A DNA stretch of 64,000 nt from Panax quinquefolius (lineage: Eukaryota; Streptophyta; Magnoliopsida; Apiales; Araliaceae): contig CM035167.1 in assembly GCA_020205615.1 (NCBI GenBank), positions 28,223,130 through 28,287,129 on the forward strand, written 5' to 3'. Both the position numbers and the translations under genes were made by a program. Shown piece after piece: positions 34,179 through 46,996 of the stretch; position 1 is the first letter of the stretch, and every line of letters starts with the position of its first letter. The notes below the pieces were generated by a model that did not search any database, was not told the origin of the DNA, and saw only the letters and a list, made by a program, of their open reading frames with translations.

Positions 34179-35581
34179 TGTAAGACCCCAACTTATTATT
34201 AATGAAATTTAATTTTCTCTATTTATTATTTTGAAATAGTAAGGGTTGATTTGATTAATGTGGATAGTTATGGGTAAAATACGCAAATATTTCAAAATAA
34301 GCAAGTGGTTATAAAATATTTATTGTTGTCGGGGAATATTATTAAATACGTAGCTAGCGATCTTTTGTGGGCCCCATAATGAAAAGCGATTGGATGAAGA
34401 AAACGACAAATATAAGTTGTTTAAAAATAACGGCGTAGTTGTTACCGCTAATACTTCTAAAAATACTCGGTGGTTAAAACACAGTAACACACGGTATTGC
34501 ACCAATTATTGATTCTTACGTAAGAAGGCACTACTCAATAATGGTTACAGTAATTATTTTATTCGATTATTTTATTGATTTAATAATTATTTGCGTTGAT
34601 ATTTTATATTGTTGTTGTTTCAATAATTGTCATTACACAGTATTTTTCATTATCGAAGCAATAATTCATATTATCTGAATAATATTATTAGATAACATTA
34701 TTGGCAATGTCTAGAAAGTTCTGTCTAAGGAGAGGTTTGGTCACCTAATTGCGCAGATGAGAGAAATTCTTATTGGAAAGCCCCTCTGCTCTGTGAGGCG
34801 CTTGGTTGTCAATATTGTGATTCTGTAATATTATTTGTGAATAATTAATTATTGATTCATATGATGAGCAAAATATTGATTTTATGTGGATATAGATGGA
34901 GAAAATTTTTAATGTGACAATTGTTAAAAATTGAAATTTTATCTTTTTCTGATAAAATAATTCATTTAAATATATTATTATATTTTAATAATATAATAAT
35001 GATGATATTATTACGATGAATGTGGGATATATGAGTATATGTGGAGGAGGAGTATTTTTGTTACCAAAAATATTTAAAGCATGTTTTATGTGTCGGTGGA
35101 CCCCATTTCTTGACTGAAATTTGATTATAGCCTGTAAAATAGTCCGTTTGTGGATTTCGGTCAATTTCTATTTGGAATTTGGAAAACCTTTCTTCTGTAA
35201 AGGTGTAGAGAATTGAATTTCCTATAAAAAGTCGCGAGTTTCAAATTTTCTGACAAAAAGGGCTATTTATTGTGAATTATTGAAGTTAGAAGCTCAAAAT
35301 AATTGATTTTGGAAGTTTAAAATATTTTAAATAACAAAAAATGTTTTTCATTATGGTGTGTGTTACATGTGTGTTGAATGAGCTGAATTTAGTTCTTGGA
35401 AGGTTGGCGTAGGAAAAATTAATTTATATATTAATATTATATTAAATTTTCTGCTTTGGTGTTCTAAGCATATTCCTATAAATAGGGTGCTTAGGTTAGA
35501 ATTGAAAATTACACCAGAAACTGAAGTTTTCTCTCTCTATATTATCGAGCGTATTCTTGTGAGTATTTTGAGTATATTTTG
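34179..35581 (+). repeat. C left LTR, extra U3-type segment
   Basis: Starts TGTAAGACCCCAACTTATT and carries the TATA box CTATAAATAGGG near 35476 and the start of the transcribed part, stopping at GAGTATATTTTG, exactly where another LTR starts. Its missing second half does not follow the inserted LTR. Confidence 0.85.
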
Positions 35582-38195
35582 TGTAAGACCCCAACTTATT
35601 ATTAATGAAATTTAATTTTCTCTATTTATTATTTTGAAATAGTAAGGGTTGATTTGATTAATGTGGATAGTTAGGGGAAAAACGCATAAATATTTCAAAA
35701 AATAAGCAAGTGGTTATAAAATATTCATTGTTGTTGTGGGAATATTCGTTTGGTCGTGGAATATTAAATCTTGTCGGAGAATATTAAATGCACGACGGTA
35801 AATGACCGTATGTGGGCCCCATAATGTGAAAAGCGATTGGATGAAGAAAGCGACAAATATAAGTTGTTTAAAAATAACAACAGTAGTTATTCACAGATTA
35901 ACACTTTGTTGAAATACTCGGAGGTTAAAACAAGAAGATGCTTTGCGGTATTGCACCAATTATTGATTCTTACGTAAGAAGGCACTACTCAATAATGGTT
36001 ACTGATAATTCTTATTCGATATTTTATTGATTTAATAATTCTTTGCGTTGATATTTTATATTCTTTGTTGTTTCAATAATTGTCATTACACAAGTATTTT
36101 CATTATCGAAGCAATAATTCATATTATCTGAATAATATTATTAGATAACATTATTGGCAATGTCTAGAAAGTTACATCTAAGGAGAGGTTTGGTCACCTA
36201 ATTACGGCGCCAGATGAAGGAGAAATTCTTATTGGAAAGCCCCTCTTTCAGGAAGCGCACACGGTTGTCAATATTGTGATTACGTAATATTATTTGTGAA
36301 TAATTAATTATTGATTCATATGATGAGAAAAATATTGATTTTATGTGGATATAGATGGAGAAATTTTTTAATGTGACAATTGTTGAAAATTAAAATTTTA
36401 TCTTTTTACGATAAAATAATTCATTTAAATATATTATTATATTTTAATAATATAATAATGGTGATATTTTTTACAACGAATGTGGGATATATGAGTATAC
36501 GAGAGAGAAGAGTATTTTGTTGCAATAAATGTTTAAAACTTGTTAAACATGTCGGTGGACCCCATTTATTGATGAAATTTGATTATAGCTTTGTAAAATC
36601 GCCCATTTGTGAGTTTTGATCAATTTTGTTTGGAATTTAGAAAAACTTTCTTCTGCAAAGTTGTAGAGAATTGAATTTCCTATAAAAAGTTGCTAGTTTT
36701 GAATTTTCTGACAAAAGAGCTATTTATTGTGAATTATTGAAGTTAGGAGTTAGAAATAATTGATTTTGGAAGTTTTAATTGTTTAAAATAACAAAAAAGT
36801 TTTTGTGGTTGGTTGGTAGGCACATGTGTTGAAAAATATATCTGAAATCGAATTTCCAAGTTTGCATTATGATTTATATAAATTTATTAATATTTTATTA
36901 AATTTTCTACTTTGGTGTTCTAAGCAATTTCTATAAATAGGGTGCTTAGGTTAGAATTAAAAATCACAATTTAAATGAAGTTTTCTCTCTATATTATCGG
37001 CGTATTCTTGTGAGTATTTTGAGTATACTTTGAGTATTCTGCTATACGGTGCAAGTTCAAGTCATAGCTTTATATCAGTGTTTCAAATTTAAATCTTGAT
37101 CTTTCGAGGTAAGGGATATTATTTTTTTCGTAATGATATTATTTCTTCAATATCATTATCTTTGAAATATTGATCTCGAAGTTTTTATCAAATTTGGAAC
37201 TTTTGGTGTTGAGTTACTATTCACGATATCGGCACTTTTCACGATACGACACTATTTGAATCTGAATCAAGACTATTCATCGAAAAAATGAAAATTTTCC
37301 TTTTCGTCAAAAATATCTATTACGGATAGTAGCTTTAATTGTATCCATATTTTGATCATTCTTGAATTTTACACCACTATGATTATTTTTGAGGTATTTT
37401 TGGACATGGATAAAACAAAGTACTGAATCCTTAGTCCTTAATCCTTGTTTTTGTTTCTTTGGATTCGTTTCTTTAAAATATTTTCATCATCCTCGGTCTT
37501 AAATGATGTTATTATTGAATATCTTTTGGCCCGTAGTGCAAAAGATGAATGATTTCGATAAATATCTTTGGTCCGTAGTGCAAAGATGAGCAGTGTTTAG
37601 ATGAACATGACCAATCGATGAATATCTTTGGCACTGTAGTGCAAAGATGAATATTTGATTCAAATATATATTGATTGATGTTCTGAGGATAAAAGATGAG
37701 CGATGAACTTTTAAATTCATACATAGAAGATAGTAGTTTGCATTCTCTATTTAACTCTTCTAATGAATTATTATTTCGCCGCCAATATTGATTTAAAACT
37801 TGTTGTCTATTGTATTCTATTAGATTTTCTCTGTTGAAGACTAATGATAATTTGTTGTATATTATCTTAGTCATAATATTCTTCTTGGGCTAGTTGAGTT
37901 CACCCTTTTCCTTTTTGTTCCATTTTTCTTCTCGGGAGGCGAGAGAATATAGCGAATACTGAGTGGGTATGGAATGAAGGTTCTAGAGAGAGTTGTTTAG
38001 TAGTCATCACCATTTTGTAAAATAATGTATCAATAATTATGATGGGGATTTATTTGAGTATAGATATTATCAGAAGATAATATTTGTATTCAAACTCACA
38101 ATTTTACTATTGTAATAATAAAGTTGTAGTTGTTTACGTACCGTGTATTGACAACTCGAGAATGGGTTATGTATACCTATTTTGGGGGCGTCACG
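35582..38195 (+). repeat. C left LTR, complete copy
   Basis: TGTAAGACCCC to GGGGGCGTCAC, about 2.6 kb, TATA box near 36932. Preceded by TTTTG at 35577-35581. It leads straight into the PBS. Three hairpin units lie at 37521-37648. The 73-120 codon minus-strand ORFs here are antisense to the hairpin repeats and not genes. Confidence 0.87.
37521..37648 (+). repeat. Three hairpin units in the first C LTR
   Basis: 37521-37546 has arms ATCTTTTG/CAAAAGAT (8 bp); 37564-37587 and 37624-37648 have ATCTTTG/CAAAGAT (7 bp). Loops are GCCCGTAGTG, GTCCGTAGTG and a GCACTGTAGTG variant. The extra T in one arm of the first unit is matched by an extra A in the other. Confidence 0.85.
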
Positions 38196-38198
38196 GTT

Positions 38199-38209
38199 TG
38201 GTATCGAGC
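38199..38209 (+). promoter_or_regulatory. C internal 1 primer binding site
   Basis: TGGTATCGAGC a few bases after the LTR end, close to the initiator-Met-type PBS TGGTATCAGAGC. Confidence 0.78.
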
Positions 38210-38383
38210 TTAGGGATATGATCTCTGGCGGAGATCGGGGAATAGAACTAGGAGAGGAGAGGCGAGTAAATCCTTCGCTAGTGTGTCCTACCTAAGCTTA
38301 TTTGTTAGTTGGTCAAGTATATAAGGATATTATGTGATATATTGATTTCCATAATTAACCTTTTTTTTATGTGATATTTGAGA

Positions 38384-39500
38384 ATGTCGATCGAGAATAT
38401 TAACAATGGAAATGAGGCGGTGGAGGCGCTTTGTACTCACCAATGAGGAGAAGCGAACACAACAGTGGAAATGTTCCTCCTGTGAACAACACCATCGGCG
38501 AGATGATGAGCGAGGGGATGTTTAGAAGCTTTTTCGGTTTCATGCAAAATCAAACGAGGGAGACTCGTGTTCAAAATATAGGAGGAAATGATAGCAATTC
38601 ACGGGTTGTCGTGACCAAGCGATTCAAAGAGTTGGGACCACGAATTTAAGGGAAAGCTAGATCCGATCATGGCGGAAACATGGGTCAAGCAAATTACCAA
38701 GATATTCGATGTCTTAGGATACACGAAGGAACAGAAGGTTCCATTCGCCACCTTTATGTTAAAGTGGCGGCGCGAATCTTTGGTGGGAGTCGTGAAGCGT
38801 ACCCATCCAGTACTTTTCAAAGCATGTCTTGGGAGACATTTCAGAAACTATTTAATGACAAATATTTTCCTAAAAGTGTTCATCATATGAAGGAAGTTGA
38901 GTTTATTAGACTGGAGCAGAATAACATGACGGTGTCCCAGTGCGAGGCGAAGTTCGCAGAGTTATCCAGGTTTGCACCTCATTTGGTGGAGAATGAGGAA
39001 CGCATGACGCAGATGATTCTTAGAGGTTTGAAACCCCTAAGATACGTCGATTATCTCATTTCTCATAAATTTTCTCTCTATTAGGATGTTGTAAAAGCAG
39101 GCTCAATTATTAGAGCGAGATAACGAGTACGGTCAACCGAGGGACCACAACCAGGATCATCTGGGGATAGCAGTCAACAAAACAACGATAACCAGCGCAG
39201 AAAGAAAAAGAAGAATAAAAATTGTAACCACTCTGGTGGTAATCATGGCCATGAAAATAGAAGAAGCGAGTCAGGAGGAGATTTTAAAAAGAGGAGATTT
39301 AACAACGACCATGTGAAGACGACAGTGCAGGCATCAACTGGTTCCAAGGGAGGGGAACGACCACCGGTCGTATGCTATAAATGCAGAAAAGAGGGACATA
39401 TCAGTCCAAACTGCCCACAACAGTTCAAGGTATGCTATAATTATGGTAAGGAAGGACATATCGCTCGAGATTGTACGGTAGCGAAACCTAGTTCAGCGGG
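38384..39500 (+). pseudogene. C internal 1 gag, frame-broken
   Basis: Starts MSIENINNGNEAVEA and hits TGA after 20 codons, where copy 2 stays open, because of short indels. Later frames carry the MAETWVKQITKIFDVLG capsid entry, YFPKSVHHMKEVEF, and FAPHLVENEERM. Two zinc knuckles at 39373-39474 read CYKCRKEGHISPNC (complete) and CYNYGKEGHIARDC (second Cys is Tyr). Several frame changes are needed to connect the parts. No ORF precedes gag in this family. Confidence 0.82.
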
Positions 39501-39579
39501 GATGGTGACTCAAAAGCATCCCGGAAAAGTCAAAGTCAAGCGGTTCTGGAAAAGCATTTGTTGTGATTGGTCAAAATCG

Positions 39580-40010
39580 AGGAACCCAAACGAGGTGATC
39601 ACGGGTAAGCTATTTATAAATTCTTGCGAAGTTTATACCTTACTTGACAATCTTGGTGCTACCCATTCATTTATCTCTCGCGCTTGTGCTCAACGTTTAA
39701 ACTTGACTCAGGAGAAATTAGACTTTGACCTATCTGTGGAAACTCAGTTAGGAGAAACTTTCATCACATCCATCGTTTATAAATCTTGTTTGATTCAAGT
39801 TGGCACCATCACCTTACTGTTGACCTTATCTCTTTAAAGATACTTGCTTTTGATGTGATTTTAGGGATTGATTAGTTAACTACTCATCATGCCAAAATTG
39901 ATTGTTTTAAATAAGGTTGTTAGTTTTCATAATCCTAACCAACACGTTATGCAATTCAAGCAACTAAACCATTAAAATCAATCACCGTCATATCTAATCA
40001 TAAAGCTATT
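39580..40010 (+). pseudogene. C internal 1 protease
   Basis: VITGKLFINSCEVYTLLDNLGATHSFIS places the catalytic loop, but two residues stand where one is usual between D and G. KLDFDLSVETQLGETF follows. LAFDVILGID at 39843-39870 ends in a TAG where the usual Trp codon would stand. Not functional as read. Confidence 0.78.
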
Positions 40011-40079
40011 CGTTTATTGAAAAATGGATGTCAAGCTTTCTTAGCCCATGTTATGGATTTGAATAAAGACACGTCAAAT

Positions 40080-41160
40080 TTGAATAATATTCTGTTGTTA
40101 TTGACTTTCCGACGTATTTCTGAAGAACTTCCGCCTACCCCCGTAGCGTGAAGTTGAATTCTTTATTGATCTTGAACACTGGTACAAAGCCCATTTCTAA
40201 AACCCCATATCGAATGGCTCCTATTGAACTTCGGGGAGTTAAAGGTCCAACTACAAAAATTGTTGGACATCGGTTTCATTCGATCTAGTACATCTCCTTG
40301 GGGTGCTCTGTTTTATTCGTAAAGAAGAAAGAAGGGGAGTATGCGACTTTGTATTGACTATCGGGGAATTGAACCATGTCACCATCAAGAATAGGTATCC
40401 TCTACCTCGTATTGATGACTTTTTGACCGATTGCAAGGCACAATTCTATTCAAAATCGATCTTCGATTCTAGATATCATCGGTGAAGATTAGAGGCGAGG
40501 ATATTCAAAGCGCCTTGTAACTCGGTATGGGCATTATGAATTCTTAGTCATGTCTTTCGGATTGACTAATGCTCTTCTTGGCTTTCATGGATATGATGAA
40601 CCGAGTATTTAAGGAAAATTTAGATCGATTCGTTGTTGTTGTTTTTATTGATGACATCCTCATATATTCCAAAAGTTGTGAAGATCATGAGCACCATTTG
40701 AAGTTGGTACTCCAAAGGCTTCGTGAAAACAAACTATATGCCAAATTGAAGAAATGCGAGTTTCGGCTTGAGGAAGTAGCATTCCTTGGGCACGTGGTGT
40801 CGAAACATAGAGTATTTGTTGATCCGTGAAGATTGAAGCAATACAAAGTTGGGAACAACCGAAGTCGGTGATCAAATACGTAGCTTTTTGGGCTTATTTG
40901 GTTATTATCGGAGATTCGTGGAAGGGTTTTCTCGAATCGCTACTCCATTAACCTTGACTAACTTCGGAAGGATACAAAATTCGTTTGGAGCGAAGATTGC
41001 GAGAAGAGTTTCCAAGAGCTTAAGAGGAGACTTATTTGACATTTGCTCTAACAATACCATCCGGTTCGGATGGATTTGTTATCTACAACGATGCTTGAGT
41101 GCAAAGGGTTAGGATGTGTTCTCATGCAGCGTGGGAAAGTCATAGCCTATGCCTCGCGAC
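40080..41160 (+). pseudogene. C internal 1 reverse transcriptase
   Basis: Pieces in changing frames: [32 protein letters not shown] region, [11 protein letters not shown], then [13 protein letters not shown] with both catalytic Asp, [22 protein letters not shown] and [17 protein letters not shown]. At least five frame changes separate them. Compared with copy 2, most breaks sit on CCTG, CCGG or CAG sites. Confidence 0.82.
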
Positions 41161-41521
41161 AACTTAAAGAGTATGAGAGGAATTATCCTACTCATGATCT
41201 AGAGTTAGCGTGATGCGTTGCCGCTTAAAGATATGGAGGCACTATCTATATGGGGAGAAAGTGGAGATATATTCGGACCATAAAAGCCTTAAATATTTCT
41301 TCACTCAAAAAGAACTCAACTTGCTTGCGGCAATGACGTTGGCTCGAGCTATTGAAAGACTACGACCACACTATTCAATACCATCTTGGAAAAGCGAGCG
41401 TGGTGACGGCGCGTTGAGTAGAAGATCATATGCAGGAATGAGTGCGATGATGTCAAGTATACGCATAGAGCCAACTTTAATAGAAAAAGTTAAGGTTGCT
41501 TAAGCCACCGACCCGGAGCTG
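41160..41521 (+). pseudogene. C internal 1 RNase H
   Basis: After the RT thumb: [49 protein letters not shown], then the [13 protein letters not shown] linker end in broken form. The YSDH motif with one catalytic Asp is visible; the frame changes twice. Confidence 0.72.
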
Positions 41522-42911
41522 ATGCGTTTGAAGAAGAAAGTACAAGAAGGAGCTATTCCGGAAGTGAGAATTGATGAAAAAGAAATACTTCGAGTCCACT
41601 CTAGACTTTGTGTCCCTAACGACTCTGATTTGAAGTACAAGATTATGATGGAGGCACACAATACACCATTTGTAATCCATCCTGGAAGTACCAAAATGTA
41701 TCATGATCTTCGACATACATTTTGGTGGAACAATATGAAGAGAGAGATTGCAAAGTTTATCTCGATGTGTTTAACTTGCCAACGTGTAAAGTTGGAGCAT
41801 CTAGTACCTAAGGGTCCGTTGCAACCACTTGAGATTCTGAAATGGAAGTGGGAACACATTACCATGGATTTCGTTACGGGTCTTCCTACGGTTTCTCAAG
41901 GCATCAATGCTATTTGGGTTATTGTTGATAGATTAACCAAGTCCGCGCTCATTTCTTGCCGACACGGAAGACTTATTCCTTGAACATCTTGCTAGTATAT
42001 GCGTGAATGAGATTGTGAGGTTGCATGGCATGCCAGTATCCATAGTTTCGGATCGTGACCCTAGATTCACTTCAAGATTTTGGGTTAGCTTGCAAAAAGC
42101 TATGGGAACGGATTTGCGATTTAGTTCGGCATACCATCCTTAAACGGACGAACAATCAGAGAGGACTATTCAAACTCTTGAAGATCTATTAAGACTCTGT
42201 GTCCTAGACTTCAAGGGCAGTTGGGATAAGTATTTACCATTGGTGGAATTCTCCTACAACAACAGTTATCAGGCAAGTATAGGTGAGGCTCCATTCGAAG
42301 CATTATATGGACGAAAATGTCGCTCTCCAGTATGTTGGGACGAGGTGGGTGAAGCAACATTGTTGGGACCCGAGTTGGTACGTATGACTACGAAAAAGAT
42401 CCAAATGATTCGACAATGTATACAAACGGCACAAGATCGACAAAAGAGATATGCGGATCTTCATCGAAAGGACATGGAATTTAGTATAGGGGATCATGTA
42501 TTGTTGCGAGTTGCTCCATGGAAGGGAGTTACAAGATTTGAGAAGAGAGGAAAACTCAATCCACGATTTATTGGTCCATTTCAAATTCTTGACCGAGTAG
42601 GAAATGTAGCATATAGACTTGCGTTACCTCCGAGTATGTCTTGTGTTCATAATGTGTTTCACATATCTGTACTTCGTAAATATGTGAAAGACCCAAACCA
42701 CGTTATAGAGTTAGAACCGGACGAGATAACCGAAGATTAACGTATGAGGAGGTACCTGTCAAGATCTTGGATAGGAAGGAGCATGTTCTATGCGTAAAGG
42801 TCATACCACAAGTTAAAGTTCTGTGGAGGAATCATGCTATAGAGGAAATGACCTGGGAATTGGAAAGCGGAAATGAAAGCGAGGTATCCTCACCTTTTGA
42901 AACACAGTCGC
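41522..42911 (+). pseudogene. C internal 1 integrase and chromodomain
   Basis: Zinc-binding part [20 protein letters not shown] with CLTCQRVKLEH (both Cys present), core start ITMDFVTGLPTVSQG, a break at about 41945, VSDRDP and the [15 protein letters not shown] part in other frames (the catalytic Glu is present), then an open 166-codon stretch 42240-42740 with [24 protein letters not shown] and [21 protein letters not shown]. The chromodomain follows out of frame ([28 protein letters not shown]). Confidence 0.85.
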
Positions 42912-42941
42912 ACGACGTCAATTTTGAGGACGAAATTTCAT

Positions 42942-42953
42942 AAGGAGGGAGGT
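42942..42953 (+). promoter_or_regulatory. C internal 1 polypurine tract
   Basis: AAGGAGGGAGGT directly before TGTAAGACC. Confidence 0.82.
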
Positions 42954-44357
42954 TGTAAGACCAACTTATTATTAATGAAATTTAATTTTCTATTTATTAT
43001 TTTGAAATAGTAAGGTTGATTTGATTAATGTGGATAGTTATGGGTAAAATACATAAATATTTCAAAATAAGCAAGTGGTTATAAAATATTCATTGTTGTC
43101 GGGGAATATTCATATGACTAGTTGATCTTTTGTGGGCCCCATAATGGAAAGCGATTGGATGAAGAAAGCGACAAATATAAATTGTTAAAAAAAATAATGG
43201 CGTAGTTATTCACAGATTATCTTTGTTAAAATACTCGGTGGTTAAAACACGAAGATTACTGCAGTATTGCACCAATTATTGATTCTTACGTAAGAAGGCA
43301 CTACTCAATATTGGTACTGATAATTATTGTTCAAGATTTTATTGATTTAATAATTGTTGCGTTGATATTTTTATATTATTTGTTGTTTCAATAATTGTCA
43401 TTACGGTATTTTTCATTATCGAAGCAATAATTCATATTATCTGAATAATATTATTAGATAACATTATTGGCAATGTCTAGAAGTTTCGTCTAAGGAGAGG
43501 TTTGGTCACCTAATCAAGGCGGCGCCGAAGAAGGAGAAATTCTTATTGGAAAGCCCCTCTTTCTAGAACCGCTTGGTTGTCAATATTGTGATTACGTAAT
43601 ATTATTTATGAATAATTAATTATTGATTCATATGATGAGGAAAATATTGATTTTATGTGGATATAGATGGAGAAAATTTTTAATGTGACAATTGTTGAAA
43701 ATTGAAATTTTATCTTTTTCTGATAAAATAATTCATTTAAATATATTATTATATTTTAATAATATAATAATGATGATATTTTTACGATGAATGTGGGATA
43801 TATGAGTATATGTGGAGGAGGAGTATTTTTGTTACCAAAAATATTTAAAGCATGTTTTATGTGTCGGTGGACCCCATTTCTTGACTGAAATTTGATTATA
43901 GCTTGTAAAATATCCCGTTTGTGGATTTCGGTCAATTTCTATTTGGAATTTGGAAAACCTTTCTTCTGTAAAGGTGTAGAGAATTGAATTTCCTATAAAA
44001 AAAAGGCGCGAGTTTCGAATTTTCTGACAAAAAGGGCTATTTATTGTGAATTATTGAAGTTTCGAAGCTCCGAAATAATTGATTTTTGGAAGTGTAAAAT
44101 ATTTTAAATAACAAAAACGTTTTTTTCATTATGGTGTGTTACACATGTGTGTTGAATGAGTTGAATTCAGTTCTTGGAAGGTTGGCGTAGGAAAATTTAA
44201 TTTATATATTAATATTATATTAAATTTTTACGCTTTGGTGTTCTAAGCATATTCTATAAATAGGTGCTTAGGTTAGAATTGAAAATTACACGATTTAAAG
44301 CAAGTTTTCTCTCTATATTATCGAGTTTATTCTTGTGAGTATTTTGAGTATATTTTG
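42954..44357 (+). repeat. C middle LTR, first part
   Basis: TGTAAGACCAACTTATT onward, with TATA box near 44255, interrupted after TTTTG (44353-44357) by a complete LTR. It continues at 46997; the joined length is about 2.58 kb, equal to the third LTR. Confidence 0.86.
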
Positions 44358-46991
44358 TGTAAAACCCCAACTTATTATTATTTAAATTTAATTTTCTCTA
44401 TTTATTATTTTGAAATAGTATGGGTTGATTTGATTAATGTGGATAGTTAAGGGTAAAATACATAAATATTTCAAAATAAGCAAGTGGTTATAAAATATTC
44501 ATTGTTGTCGGGGAATATTCGTTTGGTCGTGGAATATTAAATCTTTGTCGGGAATATTCGTATGACTTGGTAGCGACCATGTGTGGGCCCATAACGGAAA
44601 ACAATTGGATGAAGAAAACGACAAATATAAGTTGTTTAAAAATAATAAACAGTAGTTATTATCAATTAATCTTGTTAAAATACTCGTTGGTTAAAACACA
44701 AGAGCTTTGCGGTATTGCACCAATTATTGATTCTTACGTAAGAAGGCACTACTCGATAATGGTTACAATAATTCTTATTCAAGTATTTTATTGATTTAAT
44801 AATTTTTGCGTTGATATTTTATATTCTTTGTTGTTTCAATAATTGTCATTACACGGTATTTTTCATTATCGAAGCAATAATTCATATTATCCGAATAATA
44901 TTATTAGATAACATTATTGGCAATGTCTAGAAAGTTACCTAAGGAGAGGTTTGGTCACCTAATTGCTTGCAAGTAAGGAGAAATTCTTATTGGAAAGCCC
45001 CTCTTTCTGGGAACCGCATGGTTGTCAATCTTTGTGATTACGTAATATTATTTGTGAATAATTAATTATTGATTCATATGATGATGAAAAATATTGATTT
45101 TATGTGGATATAGATGGAGAAATTTTTAATGTGACAATTGTTGAAAATTGAAATTTTATCTTTTACGATAAAATAATTCATTTAAATATATTATTATATT
45201 TTTTAATAATATAATAATGATGATATTTTTACGATGAATGTGGGATATATGAGTATATGTGGAGGAGGAGTATTTTTGTTACCAAAAATATTTAAAGCAT
45301 GTTTTATGTGTCGGTGGACCCCATTTCTTGACTGAAATTTGATTATAGCCTGTAAAATATCCCGTTTGTGGATTTCGGTCAATTTCTATTTGGAATTTGG
45401 AAAACCTTTCTTCTGTAAAGGTGTAGAGAATTGAATTTCCTATAAAAAAGGCGCGGGTTTCGAATTTTCTGACAAAAGGGCTATTTATGTGTGTTACACA
45501 TGTGTGTTGAATGAGTTGAATTCAGTTCTTGGAAGGTTCCGAAATAATTGATTTTTGGAAGTTTTAATTGTTTAAAATAACAAAAACATTTTTGTGGTTG
45601 GTTGGTAGGCACATGTGTTGAAAAATATGCTGAAATCAGAATTTCCAAGTTTGCGTATGATTTATATAAATTTATTAATATTTTATTAAATTTTACGCTT
45701 TGGTGTTCTAAGCAATTTCTATAAATAGGGTGCTTAGGTTAGAATTAAAAATCACACGTAAATGAAGTTTTCTCTCTATATTATCGAGTGTATTCTTGTG
45801 AGTATTTTGAGTATACTTTGAGTATTGCTATCTGAAGTGCAAGTTCAAGTCATAGCTTTATATCCAGGTGTTTTATTAGTAAATCTTCGATCTTTCGAGG
45901 TAAGGGATATTTTTTTTCGTAATGATATTATTTCTTTAATATCATTATCTTTGAAATATTGATCTGAAGTTTTTATCAAATTTGGAACTTTTGGTGTTGG
46001 AGTTACTATTCACGTATACGGCACTATTCACGTATACGACACTATTTACGAATACGACACTATTCATCGAAAAAAATGAAAATTTTCCTTTTTGTCCAAA
46101 ATATCTATTCTGGATACTAGCTTTAATTGTATCCATATTTTGATCATTCTTGAATTTTACACCACTAAGATTATTTTTGAGGTATTTTTGGACATGGATA
46201 AAACAAAGTACGAATCCTTAGCCCTTAATCCTTGTCATTTTGTTTCACTGGATTCGTTTCTTTAAAAATATTTCTCATCATCCTCAGTCTTAAATGATGT
46301 TATTATTGAATATCTTTGGCCTGTAGTGCAAAGATGAATGATTTTTGATAAATATCTTTGGCCCGTAGTGCAAAGATGAACAGGTGTTTAGATGAACATG
46401 ACCAACTGATGAATATCTTTGGCCTGTAGTGCAAAGATGAATATTTGATTCGAGATATATATTGATTGATGTTACTGGGGATAAAAGATGAGCGATGAAC
46501 TTTTAAATTCATACATAGAAGATAGTAGTTTGCATACTCTACTTAACTCTTCTAATGAATTATTATTTCCGCTGCCAATATTGATTTAAAACTTGTTCTC
46601 TATTGTATTCTATTAGATTTTTCCCTGTTGAAGACTAATGATAATTTGTTGTATATTATCTTAGTCATAATATTCTTTACTGGGCTAGTTGAGCTCACCC
46701 TTTTCCTTTTTGTTCCATTTTACTTCTTAGGAGGCGAGAAATAAGCGTAGTACTTAGTGGGGTATGGAATGAAGGTTCTAGAGAGAGTTGTTTAGTAGTC
46801 ATCACCATTTTTGTAAAATAATGTATCAATAATTATGATGGGGATTTATTTGAGTATAGATATTGTCTAGAAGATAATATTTGTATTCAAACTCACAATT
46901 TTACTGTTGTAATAATAAAGGTGTAGTTGTTTCTGTACCATGTATTGACAACTCAGAATGGGTGTTGTATACCTATTTTGGGGGCGTCACA
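44358..46991 (+). repeat. Solo C-family LTR nested in the middle LTR
   Basis: TGTAAAACCCCAACTTATT to GGGGGCGTCACA, 2634 bp, flanked by TTTTG on both sides (44353-44357 and 46992-46996). Same family and orientation as its host LTR. Hairpin units are at 46312-46335, 46354-46377 and 46415-46438, all with ATCTTTG/CAAAGAT arms. Confidence 0.87.
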
Positions 46992-46996
46992 TTTTG

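Noticed and set aside
37521..37648. CRISPR-like repeat-spacer array
   Set aside because: The units are hairpins in a plant LTR with uneven spacing and no cas genes; context is a retrotransposon.
37512..37874. 73-120 codon minus-strand ORFs over the hairpin region of C LTRs
   Set aside because: Antisense to the hairpin units and repeated in each LTR copy; no protein resemblance.
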